Of a DNA stretch of 64,000 nt, positions 49,904-61,405 are shown piece after piece. The stretch covers positions 6,761,177 through 6,825,176 of the forward strand of contig SSBO01000012.1 in assembly GCA_005281725.1 (NCBI GenBank), read 5' to 3'. Under the pieces are notes generated by a model that worked only from the letters and a program-made list of their open reading frames with translations, had not been told where the DNA came from and did not search any database. This stretch comes from Wuchereria bancrofti (taxonomy: Eukaryota; Nematoda; Chromadorea; Rhabditida; Onchocercidae). The position numbers and the translations under genes are program-made. Position 1 is the stretch's first letter, and every line of letters begins with the position of its first letter.

Positions 49904-52900
49904 ATGGATGTTGTCCGCCCAACACTTAACGGCTCCGAGAAACCGAATCACTTACAGTAAGCACTTTCCGTTCTACAATTTATCAACTTTTCTTCCTCTT
50001 CACTGTATTCTCCAGCCCTTCAGTTTTTGCTCTTTTAAAACATAATAATGGTTTTGATATTTCTAATATTGCTTTAATTTATAGTTGTCTTTTAATTATC
50101 GTTTAATCAATCTTTCTTACCTTATTTAACTTAACGTAATTCGGGCGTAATTTGCGGAGTATAAAAGCAAGTATGGATTTCCAGTTTTAACCTGTCATCT
50201 TTTAACCTGTCCTTACTGATTAGACTGCATGTAACAAATAAATGTTACCGAATGTTGTTCTAGCTATAGGAAATTATCTTTTAACATATGCTGTCGTTGA
50301 ATGACTTCATTTCTTTTAGTTATCTCCGTGATTTTCGAGTAGAAGCATGTCCGCATTTTAAACAACACCAGTGCCAACAGCATCGTCCATATACTTGTTT
50401 TAACTGGCATTTTGCTAATCAGCGAAGACGTCGTCCTGTAAGACGATCGGATGGTACTTTTAACTACTCGGCCGATGTGTACTGTGATAAGTACGACGAA
50501 AATACTGGTATATGCCCGGATGGAGATAGGTGCATTTAAAAAATTCCAGTAAAGTGTGATTTATTTGAACCTCGATTGAAGCTCGTGAATTGTTGATACT
50601 TGAAAAATGCCGAGTGAGACAATTAATCAGTATGAAATCTTTATATATTACTTGAACCGTTTTTGTTTACAGTTGCAATTTTTTACACCGCGTAGCGGGA
50701 GATGTAGAACGCAAATATCACTTGCGATATTATAAAACAGCTATGTGTGTACATCCAACAGATGCACGTGGTATTTGCGCTAAAAACGGTCCTCATTGTG
50801 CGTTTGCGCATAGTGTTCAGGATCTTCGACAAGCCGTGCATGATTCTCAGGAAAGTCAGAATGGCGCCTTATTAGATCCGGAAAATCGTGAAAGAACTAG
50901 TTTTGTTGTGGAAGACCCTCTTTGGCATGGTAATGTACTTTGATTCTTAATTGTGAACATTGTTTTATTTGCTTTTTCCTTTTCTCGATGTCTTATTTTA
51001 AAATCACAGTGATTTCATTCACTAAAATGGAGTGTTTACAGACCAAGTCCATGTTTTGTCATGCTATAAAACCGAACAGTGCAAAAAACCAGCTCGCCTT
51101 TGCCGTCAAGGTTATGCATGTCCATTTTACCACAACTCGAAAGATCGTCGAAGACCACCAGCTGTGCATAAGTATCGGTGAGATTCTGCATATTTTGCCG
51201 AGAATAACACAAAATTGCTGGAAATGAATCTCAGTTGCTGTTTTATTCCTATTTTGTTTATCTCAAAATCTATTAAGATCAACTCCATGTCCGACAGCGA
51301 AGTCAGCAGATGAGTGGTTAGAACCAGAACAGTGTGAGAATGGTGACGACTGTGGATACTGTCATACAAGAACCGAACAACAGTTCCATCCTGAAATATA
51401 TAAGTCAACTAAATGTAACGATATGCTTGATCACGGTTATTGCCCACGTGCCGTGTTTTGCGCATTTGCGCACCACGACTCCGAGTTGCATGTACAACGT
51501 GCCCCATATTATCGATCAAGTAACAATCCAGATGCACCCATGCCCCTGAAACAGAGCAGCAGCTCTACTAGTTCAGGGAACGCAGAACCTACAGCTTCTC
51601 CTACAGTCCGACCAGGTAGTGTTGGAATAATGTGATTTCCGCTCTTAAAGAAGTTTGATTTGTTTCTTTCGTTTAATTAAGATTTTTAATTATCAAATGG
51701 TCATTTCAGAAAATCATGTAATGCAAACAGCAACATCAGCTACAACACCCACCTATTCAGTAAGGACGTTCTATTATGATATATTTTCCCTGTTTTGATA
51801 AGGAATGACAAGAAATCAAGTGAGATTACAGGCAGTTTTGAAGCAGAGGCAAACACCAGGAAAAAGCGTTTCATCAGGTGGCAGCGACGAGGGGTCTCAA
51901 AGCAGTTATCCGAAAGCTCCAGGCTTTGAACGTGTTCAAATTTCGGCAAGTCTTAATTCTAACTTCCTAGTCTTTGAATTGTATGTGATGCCCTATATCC
52001 GTCGTTTTTCACTGATCTAATCCGTTTGGACCGGATTAGTTCTACTTCATATTTTTTCAGCCGCAGTGCGTAGCGGAAAGCGCTATTGGTCGCATACGAA
52101 CTTCTTCATTAAATATGGGACAGCTAGATTTAGGTAAATTTACTTTTTAACATTAATGTTGGTTGTAATCCTGGTTGATACTGTTTGGCTTTCTAAAGTT
52201 CACTATACCGGATAGAGTTCAGTTTTTGGTCTTCATCCAGTATAAGTTCTTATTACAGTTAAGGACTGGTATTGTGTAAACAATTATTAGGTTGTTCGGA
52301 TGAAGCAAACAAGTTTTTTAAGGGTATTCAGTAACAAGTGCTAACGAAGCTTTAGTATCATCGTTACCCACATTCTCATCGTTGAATGCTATTGCTCGAT
52401 CCACATCAGATGCACCAATGCGCACATTGCCTGCAGCGATTGATGAACTTTCTTTGGATGAACTATCTGGCAGTGCACTTTCTCCTATATCCGAACAAAA
52501 GGAACACAAATTCTTGTCTGATTTTTTCGCCAGTCCGCGTAAGCTTCGCTTTTTTTCTGAGTGTTACTGTTTGGTTAGGAATCTTTGAACTGTTATGGTA
52601 TCATGTTGTCTTTGTTACCAAAATAATCTGAGCATCATGGAAGTCTTACACCGTGCCCTCTATGGTAAAAAAATAATTCAACCATAAATTTGCATATCAG
52701 TGCTTCAGATTTGTTGAAAACATATCTAAAATATAGTCTTTCTGTTTTATTCCCTGCACTCCAATTTCTGATTACTCAAAATAAAGTTAGTGGACGGAAT
52801 GGACTCTATTTAGTGTAAAGCATGATATTAAACATTTTTATGAAAATAAGATTTCGAAAGCGTTCTTAGGGCATGAAGAGAAATAGCAGAAGGAGATATG

Positions 52901-54250
52901 CAAATTTTTTTTTCAGCTATGACATCTTCTTCACCAATGCAAATTCCCAACTCGAATTCTCCATTTGGCTCTCCACCGTTAGCTTCCCTTGGCGAGTCTT
53001 TGTTTCAGCAGAATAAAAGGACTATCGATTTACCTTCAGCTACTCCACAGTTGAAGGGGTTAATGGGATTACCAGGATCGCTGAATTCAGGTATGTTTCC
53101 CTGTTTTGTATTATTCATGCACATCCATATCATTTTCTACATCAAGCATCGAACAACACGTTGATAATTTTAAAACTGTTCTTTCTAACAAAGAAATAGG
53201 GACAAACTTTGCTTTCTTTTTTTTCATCAACGTTCACAGACGTGTTATGAAAAACCAATTTCCCTATATATTAAAATTATTTTTTATCTGTTATCTAAAG
53301 GAATCTTGGTGGTATTTTCATTAGTTCTTAAAAACATTCTATAGATGCCTGCTTTCTCTGGTTTTTGTGATTGATTACGTTAATGAAGACTGTGTGCGAC
53401 AACACAAAGCAGTTTTGTTGGTCTTTCTAGATCTTTTGAAAACGGATTTATCCATACCACAGCACGAGATGAGCAAAGAGGAATTACAAAAGGAATTAAA
53501 GAGAAAAAGTGAGGAGCTCGTTGCCCATCATCAAAAATTAACTGCATGGGAAGAAGGTCTGAAACAAGCACGTCAGGCTTGCGAAGCATGGAAAAAGGAT
53601 GCTGAATATTATCGTTGTGTTGCGGAGCAAGCAGAAGTTGACAAGTCAAAAGCCCTCTATGAACGGGATCAGGTTGTTGTTGCATCGATTTAAAATTTAA
53701 CTCTAAATTCAACTGCACTGTACTTTGGTATTCCTGCTATTTGTTGACTGAGAGTTCATTATATCGGGTTTTCTTTCTAGTAAGTAAATTTATTTTTATA
53801 GGCACTGTTACAACTTGATTTGCTCAAGCGTGAATTGCGAATAAATACAGCAGTTCGACCGCCGTCACCGATAGATTCTTTACAGAATTTCTCATCTCTA
53901 GGATCATTCAATTTGTTTGTGCCGGTGAGTTTTTGTATAGCCAATGATTAAGAGATATTATTTTAAACCTGATGTTCTCATTAATCAATTTCTGACACAC
54001 CAAAAAGTGGTCCTTTTTGACTTGTTTATTTAGTGTTGTTAGACCTCCCTTAACTCATTTCGTGACCTCTGGTATTTTCAATGATATCACTGGAATACCG
54101 TTACCTTCCAGTCTAATTGCGAAATTTGTACTACTTTTGTAGATTGAAACCGATGTTCAGAATGAAAGCGGTGGTCCGGTATGTGCACGTTGTGGGCGCG
54201 AAAAAAGGGCCGACTCTAGGAATCCTTCTTGTCGCCTTTGCTGTAGTTGA
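49904..54250 (+). CDS. unk: Unkempt-type CCCH zinc-finger RNA-binding protein
   Basis: Main model: 49904-49956, 50320-50529, 50673-50929, 51042-51177, 51278-51615, 51803-51945, 52061-52133, 52323-52538, 52917-53090, 53431-53672, 53802-53924, 54143-54250. The sum is 2073 nt, 690 aa, all phases matching. Unkempt binds UAG-containing mRNAs through six CCCH fingers and represses translation in neurons. The N-terminus EKPNHLHYLRDFRVEACPHF parallels human EKPQHYTYLKEFRTEQCPLF. Signature stretches include QHRPYTCFNWHFANQRRRR, DVYCDKYDENTGICPDGD, YKTEQCKKPARLCRQGYACP, YCHTRTEQQFHPEIYKSTKC and CAFAHHDSELH. A Ser/Pro-rich region follows, then a coiled coil at about 534-614 (WEEGLKQARQACEAWKKDAE). The C-terminus CARCGREKR...SCRLCCS is a short Cys module instead of the full RING. 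A 50-nt extra exon candidate lies at 51710-51759; intron 6 may use a GC donor. Confidence 0.95.
51710..51759 (+). other. Candidate poison cassette exon in Unkempt
   Basis: Acceptor CATTTCAG before 51710 and donor CA|GTAAGG after 51759 frame a 50-nt open block reading ENHVMQTATSATTPTYS after exon 5. Skipping it joins exon 5 (phase 1) to 51803 in frame. Including it shifts the frame, and GAA TGA stops translation at once in the next exon. Confidence 0.5.
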
Positions 54251-55847
54251 TTCTTAACAAAATTTCCGTATATATGTAACCATAGGAAAATAATCTTGTT
54301 TTTTTTTTTTTTACGTGTTTTACACTCCCTTCCTGCCCCCTTCTTGACTGAGTAAATACATTTAAAGTTTTAGCTTTTCTGTGAATTTGCGCGGTGCTTT
54401 TTCCTTTATTTTCGTGTAAGCAGTTTTTTTTTTCTTTTGATTTTTTAACTTGTTCATTTGTTCCCAATTTTATTTTCAAAAAGGTGTTTTACTTCTATGA
54501 AAAGCTTTATTGTACATAAGTATCTCCAATAGGGCATTTATCATTCATCATTCGCTTTGTAATGCGGCGGTCAGGATTTAATCTCACTTCAGACAAATAA
54601 TTCCGGCAATTTCTTTGGTCAGGCAGGGTCTCGTGTAGTGCCGTCTTTGAAATCAGAAAATATACGAGAGCTGAAGTTCTTTCGTAACTAACTAGGGCAG
54701 TATCATGAGGCCGTCAGTGTTACTTATTCACTCATTTTCAAGACTGGTTCTTAAGGTAGTACGTGCTGGTTACAAACATGTAGATTTATTAAACTACAGG
54801 TACTAAAATTCATGAATCAGAAGGTGTAATTTTTAATTAGATGCCATCAAATATTTGGAATGGGGCAGGAGAAAAAGGGTCTTAACAAAGTTTTAGATTT
54901 AAATCTAGGTTTTTGCCTGTTACTACTGATTGGTCCTTTTCATGTATAGAAATATATGATTGTTCGGATTTCGGATACTTGTTACTTAAAATAAACCGTC
55001 ATTTTGTGAGTATATGCAGTTTCCCGCTTCATGAACTTCAAGCACATTCAACCCCTTTCCTGTCATTTCCACTTGTTAGATACAAGTCAAGATATCACTG
55101 GGAAATGGATTCCGTCCATTGGCAAATTCAGTTTTACTCTGCTTTAGGTGTAAGAGTTTCTACAACGCGTTCAGAAGAATACAATATGAAGAGCGTGAGA
55201 ATGTTTAGGAGCAAATCATAGGATCCTTGGGAAGTTTTGCCTGTTCCCCACTGATCGTGTAAATCTCCACGTTTGTTTGTATATTGATCGCGTTTCTGGT
55301 TTCCATAGTGCTTGCTTAAATATCATGAATATTTGCCAACTATCCATATACATTTATGATGAGACTCATCGGAAGCAATAGGGCGATCAGGAGAAACTAG
55401 TATTGGGGATACGTAAATCAGGAGTGATTTTGCTTGACACAAAATTATCCGTCAATTCCAGAGTAATTAGCTGAAGGAAGTGGGGGTTTCCTACATGACT
55501 TCTGGTAAAACTATGCATATAGTTTTACCGGAAGCACTAGTTACATAACGGTTGTTAAGAACCAACAGTTCAAGTTGCTCCAATATACACAATAAAAAGT
55601 TGCCACACCGGCGGTGCATAAGAAAAAAAAATTACGATACATAATTAGCTGTTGCCTTTCGTGATGTCATCATGATAATATTCCGTCAAATCAGAGATTC
55701 AGAAGACAATATTTCACTGGTTTCTCGACGTTCTGCAACAAAGTCCCAAATTTATCATCAAATTCTGAAATCCTGTTTAACTGCAAGAAACACTATTGAT
55801 TTCTTGCATGATTTACATGAATAGCAATTAAAAGAATAGGGATTTTC
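54251..55847. other. Convergent 3' region between Unkempt and PGAP1
   Basis: It contains Unkempt 3'UTR (poly-T runs near 54300 and 54425). A 102-codon plus ORF at 54913-55221 has no recognised family. A 16-bp hairpin lies at 55499-55534. Confidence 0.5.
55499..55534. repeat. Imperfect 16-bp hairpin
   Basis: CTTCTGGTAAAACTAT, loop GCAT, then ATAGTTTTACCGGAAG. The arms pair with one G:U-type mismatch. It lies between two convergent genes, where a transcription-end or structured-RNA role is conceivable but unsupported. Confidence 0.9.
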
Positions 55848-58800
55848 TTAATAGTGTATAAGAACATAGCTCGTTAAAAAAAAACAGTGGTACCAGCTAA
55901 TGTTCCTCTTTGACTTTTGTTCGCTCTGATTCACAAACCAACTGAGTCCAATTATTGCAATGAATGAAAATCCCAGCTGCGCAATAGATACAGACGGTTG
56001 GGTGAGGAAGGTATACATTAAAACAGCTACAGAAATGTAATGCTGCAAGGGTGAACAGACGTCACAGACAAGAAACAATTTAATAAACTAGATTCAGTAA
56101 AGTTAGTTTCTAGAAAGAATCAACTTTCATTTTCAAAGAAACTTGGTTATAACAACATGATATGTAATACTAAAAAAAGAATGTAGAATCCATACTACTT
56201 TTGAAGGATGATTAGAAATCATAAACAGTTACACTAAGATGAATCTATAAGCAAAATATGGGCTAGTCCTAGTCTTCAGCTTTTTGATGTAACAAAAATT
56301 AGAATGCATCACAACACAAAATTTAGTTGAAGGAACCAACAACTTCAGACCACATTAACAGAAACTCATTAATAATTCTAGAATAGTTTACATGGTCGCT
56401 CGTAATTCTGTAAATCTTGACTCTTTTAGAAAAAGCAGAAACCCAATGTGGAGATGAATTTCGCTACTTCATCTACATCCAACGTAATGAATATAATCAA
56501 AAGAAACAAATAACACTGAAATCCGAATAACACTGAAATAAACAACACAATTTACAGAAACATCAGTCTATTCAATCTCGCCGTGCATTTTTATGAGGGA
56601 ATAAAATTAATGAAACATACTGCTTTGAAGAAGTGGATTTTGCCCACCGAAAGTCGAATAAGCTTCAAGAAAGCCATCCAGTATGCTGGGACACGAGCTG
56701 GATCTTCATAAACAGCAAATAAACCATATCTAATTATATTCCATACTGAACAGACGCCAAATGGAGCATAAACCAAAATGGCATAAAAATGAAAAATAAC
56801 CAATATAACTGGTTGCGAGAAACTAGAAAGACTAACAGTCTTTGAACAAATCGCTGTCTTCAGAAGTTGCTGAAAAGGAAACATAAAAAAATCCCCAAAT
56901 AAAAATTTTCCGGCCAATATTAAAAGTTGAAGAAATTTAAAATGAGAGGAAATAAAAGTGTCATTGTACAACACCCTCTTTCACTACTCACAACGATCCT
57001 GAAAGGACTAGCGCTATGAGGTCATAACTTCACTTCATTTCACTATAAAAATAATGCAGCAATATGTAATTTACCAGTAAACTGGACAGGACGATTATTA
57101 ACAACGCAAAAAAACCATTGTATGAATAATTTACAAATAATGATATTGCAATAACTGCCAATCCATTAAAGTCAAAACATGTCGATTTCACAGATCTGAA
57201 ATAAAATTCGCAGCTATTCATACCAAAGGACATATCACCGCTAATTTAGAAAAACTACATCTTTCACTAAATTTAGGACTAATCGGAGCTGTGCAAGCTG
57301 CTTTAACGATTTCAACAGCAGCAACCTCCACAGCATAAAGCATAATAAACACGACGAAGAAATGTCTTTGAGGATTTAATTAAACAAAAGTAGAAAATTG
57401 TTAAAGAGGACATTTTGAACATTCCATACTGCTAAATAAACCTAGTTAGTTTGCTGACTGCGTTATCACTTGCGATTCAGCAATTAATAAGCATACATGG
57501 ACACCTAAATTATATATATATATATATATGCGCATATCGTATCACATTCAACAAGTGTTTATTAGTGAAATTAATGAATTCATCGGAAGACGAATTAAGC
57601 ACCTTTCTGAATATCTGCTCTTCATTAGTCGAATAAATAAATCTGTTAGTTTCTGAATGACATAAGTAAAATATGAAATCAGCAAAGATGAGATCAACAG
57701 AGTAAACCAATCAACTCTGTAAATACTACAAAAATTACAAGGGTTACTAGGCAAAAGAGATTTCTTCACATTCCTCAGGAAAAGCGCTTATTAACATTAA
57801 AACAGTAAACCATGATTTCACGTAATTTCCCATATATATAAAAAACCAACAAATTATTCCAATAAATCATGAATGTGTGACAAATCAAGACAAGGCATAT
57901 TGTTTTGCAATCTCGGATATTCGAATAATATTCCTCTGAAAATGAGAGTAGGAATATCTTTTTCGACCCATCAGTATTCTATACAAGAAATTTTTCAATA
58001 CTGAAATTGTCATTTAGTTAACATGATATAACACAACTTAAAATAACATACCAGTTAAAGTGCAAATCGACAATGCGCTGAGGATATATATACTTAACAT
58101 GTAAGGGATGATGGATCCATACATTCGTAACATCTTAAATTTAAAAAAAAAAGCAAAAGAACGAAGAGATGAAAAATTTCTACACTTGATTCTAAATAGT
58201 TCTTGTCTATCTATCTTACAAATGACTTACATTGACTGCATAAAAATAATTTAAGATTGCCCATCTAAAGAGCCTAGAGAAAATTCAACATGAATTTTAA
58301 TTTCACACTGATGTAATTACATAAAATATACCACAATCATAGTATCTAAATAACTAATATCCAGACGTGCATGGAAGCGGCAGCGTTGACTTAATATGAA
58401 AAATATTTCCGCTTTTGTTTCTTCCTTATTAAGCAAATGTCCAACTACATGCAGTTCTTTATTTGAACCAAGACTGCTTATACGCCGTAGATCCTGACCT
58501 CGAAACTCAACTTTTGCGAACCATTCTATTAAAAACTAAATTAACAACAATTTTGCAACTGTTTAACTCAAATTAATTCTGGAGCTAGATGAGCTATAAA
58601 GTATATAAACTAGATCATTCAAACATAAAATCTTCAGTGCTATGAAGGGGAATGATGAGGAAAATCATGCCTGACTTACTCAAAACTTGCTTTTTTTTGT
58701 TTAAGAACTGAGCGGTGATGTTCGAAAAATAAGATAGAAAACATGTTTTAAGCTTTAATAACATAATATGTAACTGATGAATAATATGTAACTGCTTTTT

Positions 58801-61405
58801 TAAAAATTTAGGAATAACAAAAACTAACCATTTGTACGCTTGCATGATTCTAATTCAATTGATATAACAATGGCAACAACTGGAATTCCGAAATAAACTG
58901 GCAATAACACAACAGATTCACGCTCTTCAAAGTCGGCTTTCCATAAAAATGTAAAGCAACCCCTCAGTAGTGACAGTAATTCAATATGCACAACCTAAAA
59001 CACATTAAAATCTCTGAAATCTAATACTGAATCTAATAAGACGTATTTAAAAGAACTACCACAAGAATTAATTTGGAGCTGAATTTTAAGATAAGTTTCC
59101 AAAATGGTGTAAAAACCTCGAAAGCGGTCTTATATGTTGAAACCACAAATATCCCCGAAGTTTTTCAATTAAAAAAAATCTCAAACAAATGCATAAAGAT
59201 TTGATACCATACAGAGTTAAACTTTGCAGGATCCTCTTGAAGTGCAACGGCTTTAAAAAACTTTCCAGGTTTTAGATGTAACGAAATCTGTTCAGTAACA
59301 TTCGAATGAACAAGTGTGTAAAACGTCTGTCGCAAATTGTTCAAATTATAAATAGGTTCTCCGGATGATGTCCATAACGAACTCCCAATACTTCTTTCAA
59401 TGAACAACCAGCTATTCTTTGGAAATGATAAGACGAATTCTTTCAAATTTTCACCACTATTTTTTACCTGACAGGTGAAATGAGCTTAAATTCACAAGTA
59501 TGTGAATGTAGTTACGACTATAAGAAGACATCCAAAAATATCATGATTACTATTAAAGCTGGACAGAGAACATTTAAAATGTTAAGTAGTCCAGGATAAA
59601 GAAAAGATATAGTATAGGAGAATGGGATAGTGGATTTAATAAAAGCGAAATATTGAGTGGGTAAAACAAACAAGTGCAGATGAAATAATTAATTATCTTA
59701 CAAGAATATAGTATCCACAACTAAGTACTTATACATTTTTTATACCTACAAAGATCAATTCATTCCTGATGACAATCGCAGTACTTGTACCAGCTTTCAT
59801 ACGCGTTAGCTCCCGAAGAAGCCCATCAGCATCAAAAAGTTGCTTTACAACGTTATCAGCATGTTTTTGGAAGGAAATTGGATCGTAAGCATATCCAACC
59901 ATCAGGCGGGAGATATACCTGGACAATAATTGAAAACATTTTTAAAATTTAGCCTAGTTCAGAAGATAATTACTGTATTTTACGAAATCATGAAAACATC
60001 ATATGTTCTAAATCTTGTAGAGTAGAACAATTACCTAACTAATAAGTTATGATAGTTGGATGACCCAAATGTGTATAACAAACCTAAGCAACTGGTTACA
60101 CCAAACAATACAAAGATGATCGGTCTCTAGTTCAATGCCATCAACAGCGGTAGTCGAAATATGGCGAACACCATTATCAAGAGTAAAATGTTCTGGCACA
60201 AGATGATCTTTCAAACCACCCGAAACTGATAAGACCAAGAGACTGGCCAATTCTTTTTCATGCTCTCTCCAATTCTCATGCATTCGGTCATAAATATTTT
60301 GCAAATAACAATCAAAAACCATTGCTGAAAAGACATGGAACACAAGATATAATTAAATCAGATGCTACCATTTTTTAGTAGAAATACAGTCACTTATAAA
60401 CATACGTGCATTTTTGTGTGGTGTTCCCAAAGTTACAATAAATGCAATTCGGCTAAGATCGAAATGAATGTTATGCAACAGCGATCGTATAACAATACCA
60501 CCCATTGAATGCCCAACAAATATGATACCATGAGGTGGGGGTGAATACATGGTCCATATATGTCTTACTACCAAATCGAGATATTTGATTTGCCGTCCCA
60601 AATACATACCTGACAGACCTGACAACTCCTAAAATTGCGAAATCTCCGAAAAAAAAAAAAAAACCTTAACAAATAAATGGAAACAAGTTTTAAAATAAAC
60701 TTGAATTCTCTCTTCTTGGTATACGACGTTAATTCATTATTCATATTTCATAAGACCCAGAAATGAAATGTCCTAAAAGCAGAACTTCATTGGAACGAAC
60801 CTCGTTAAAATCAATGGCAAAGACATCGAATGTGAACGGTAAATTCCTACTTTCGGTCTTATTGTGGAGTATTGACCCTAGAGAACGAACTTGCTTGGAA
60901 GAACCAGCACTGCCGGGAACAAAAATGATGGGAATTCCACTAACCTGTCCAGTCCTCCTACAATAAAATGAAGTCAAACCAAACATGGTTGATATGTATT
61001 TCCGAGCACCTTAATAAATTAGCATTTTAAAAAGTAAATTATACATGTAGTTGCGAGCATATTCCCCTTCACCATATAAAATCGTCGAGTAACCACTAAA
61101 ATCATTCGAAAACAGATATTTAATATCTTCGGTTTGATTATGCTTCAATTTTGTGAGACCAATATCAATGCGCTACAATGTCAAATTACTTAGAGCACTT
61201 TTAAATTCGGAAAATAACTTCAAATTATATGCAAAGTAATCTTGAAAATCTGCAAAATGCATACCATGAAGTTCATAACACGATACATATAAGTCATCTC
61301 ACACTGATTTATTCGCATCCATGGTCGGTTTCCAATCATATATAATAAACGAAATGTGACCACTATGGAAGTCGCAAATAACAAATTCTTCGTATATAGT
61401 TTCAT
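55848..61405 (-). CDS. pgap1: PGAP1-like GPI inositol-deacylase
   Basis: PGAP1 is an ER membrane serine esterase that removes the acyl chain from inositol of GPI anchors. Exons supported: 61405-61265, 61172-61045, 60957-60801, 60628-60406, 60324-60084, 59918-59750, 59467-59213, 58994-58829, 58525-58321, 58273-58231, 58133-58052, 57195-57075, 56869-56621, 56042-55848. The start MKLYTKNLLFA is a signal anchor, followed by NQCEMTYMY (human NKCSMSYM). GIPIIFVPGSAGSSKQVRS is the lipase oxyanion region, and GHSMGG at 60514-60497 holds the catalytic Ser. ETDHLCIVWCNQLL matches human STDHLSIVWCKQLQ and likely holds the catalytic His. The C-terminal exons encode several membrane helices, the last two rich in hydrophobics. 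The link between 58052 (phase 1) and 57195 (needs phase 2) is unresolved; candidate exons lie near 57740-57550 and 57350-57240. The lumenal middle is shorter than in human. Confidence 0.92.
57511..57529. repeat. TA microsatellite in PGAP1 intron
   Basis: About nine TA units in the unresolved part of PGAP1. Confidence 0.9.

Noticed and set aside
55500..55540. Palindrome considered as a MITE terminal repeat
   Set aside because: The arms are separated by only 4 bases, and no flanking target duplication or second copy was seen.
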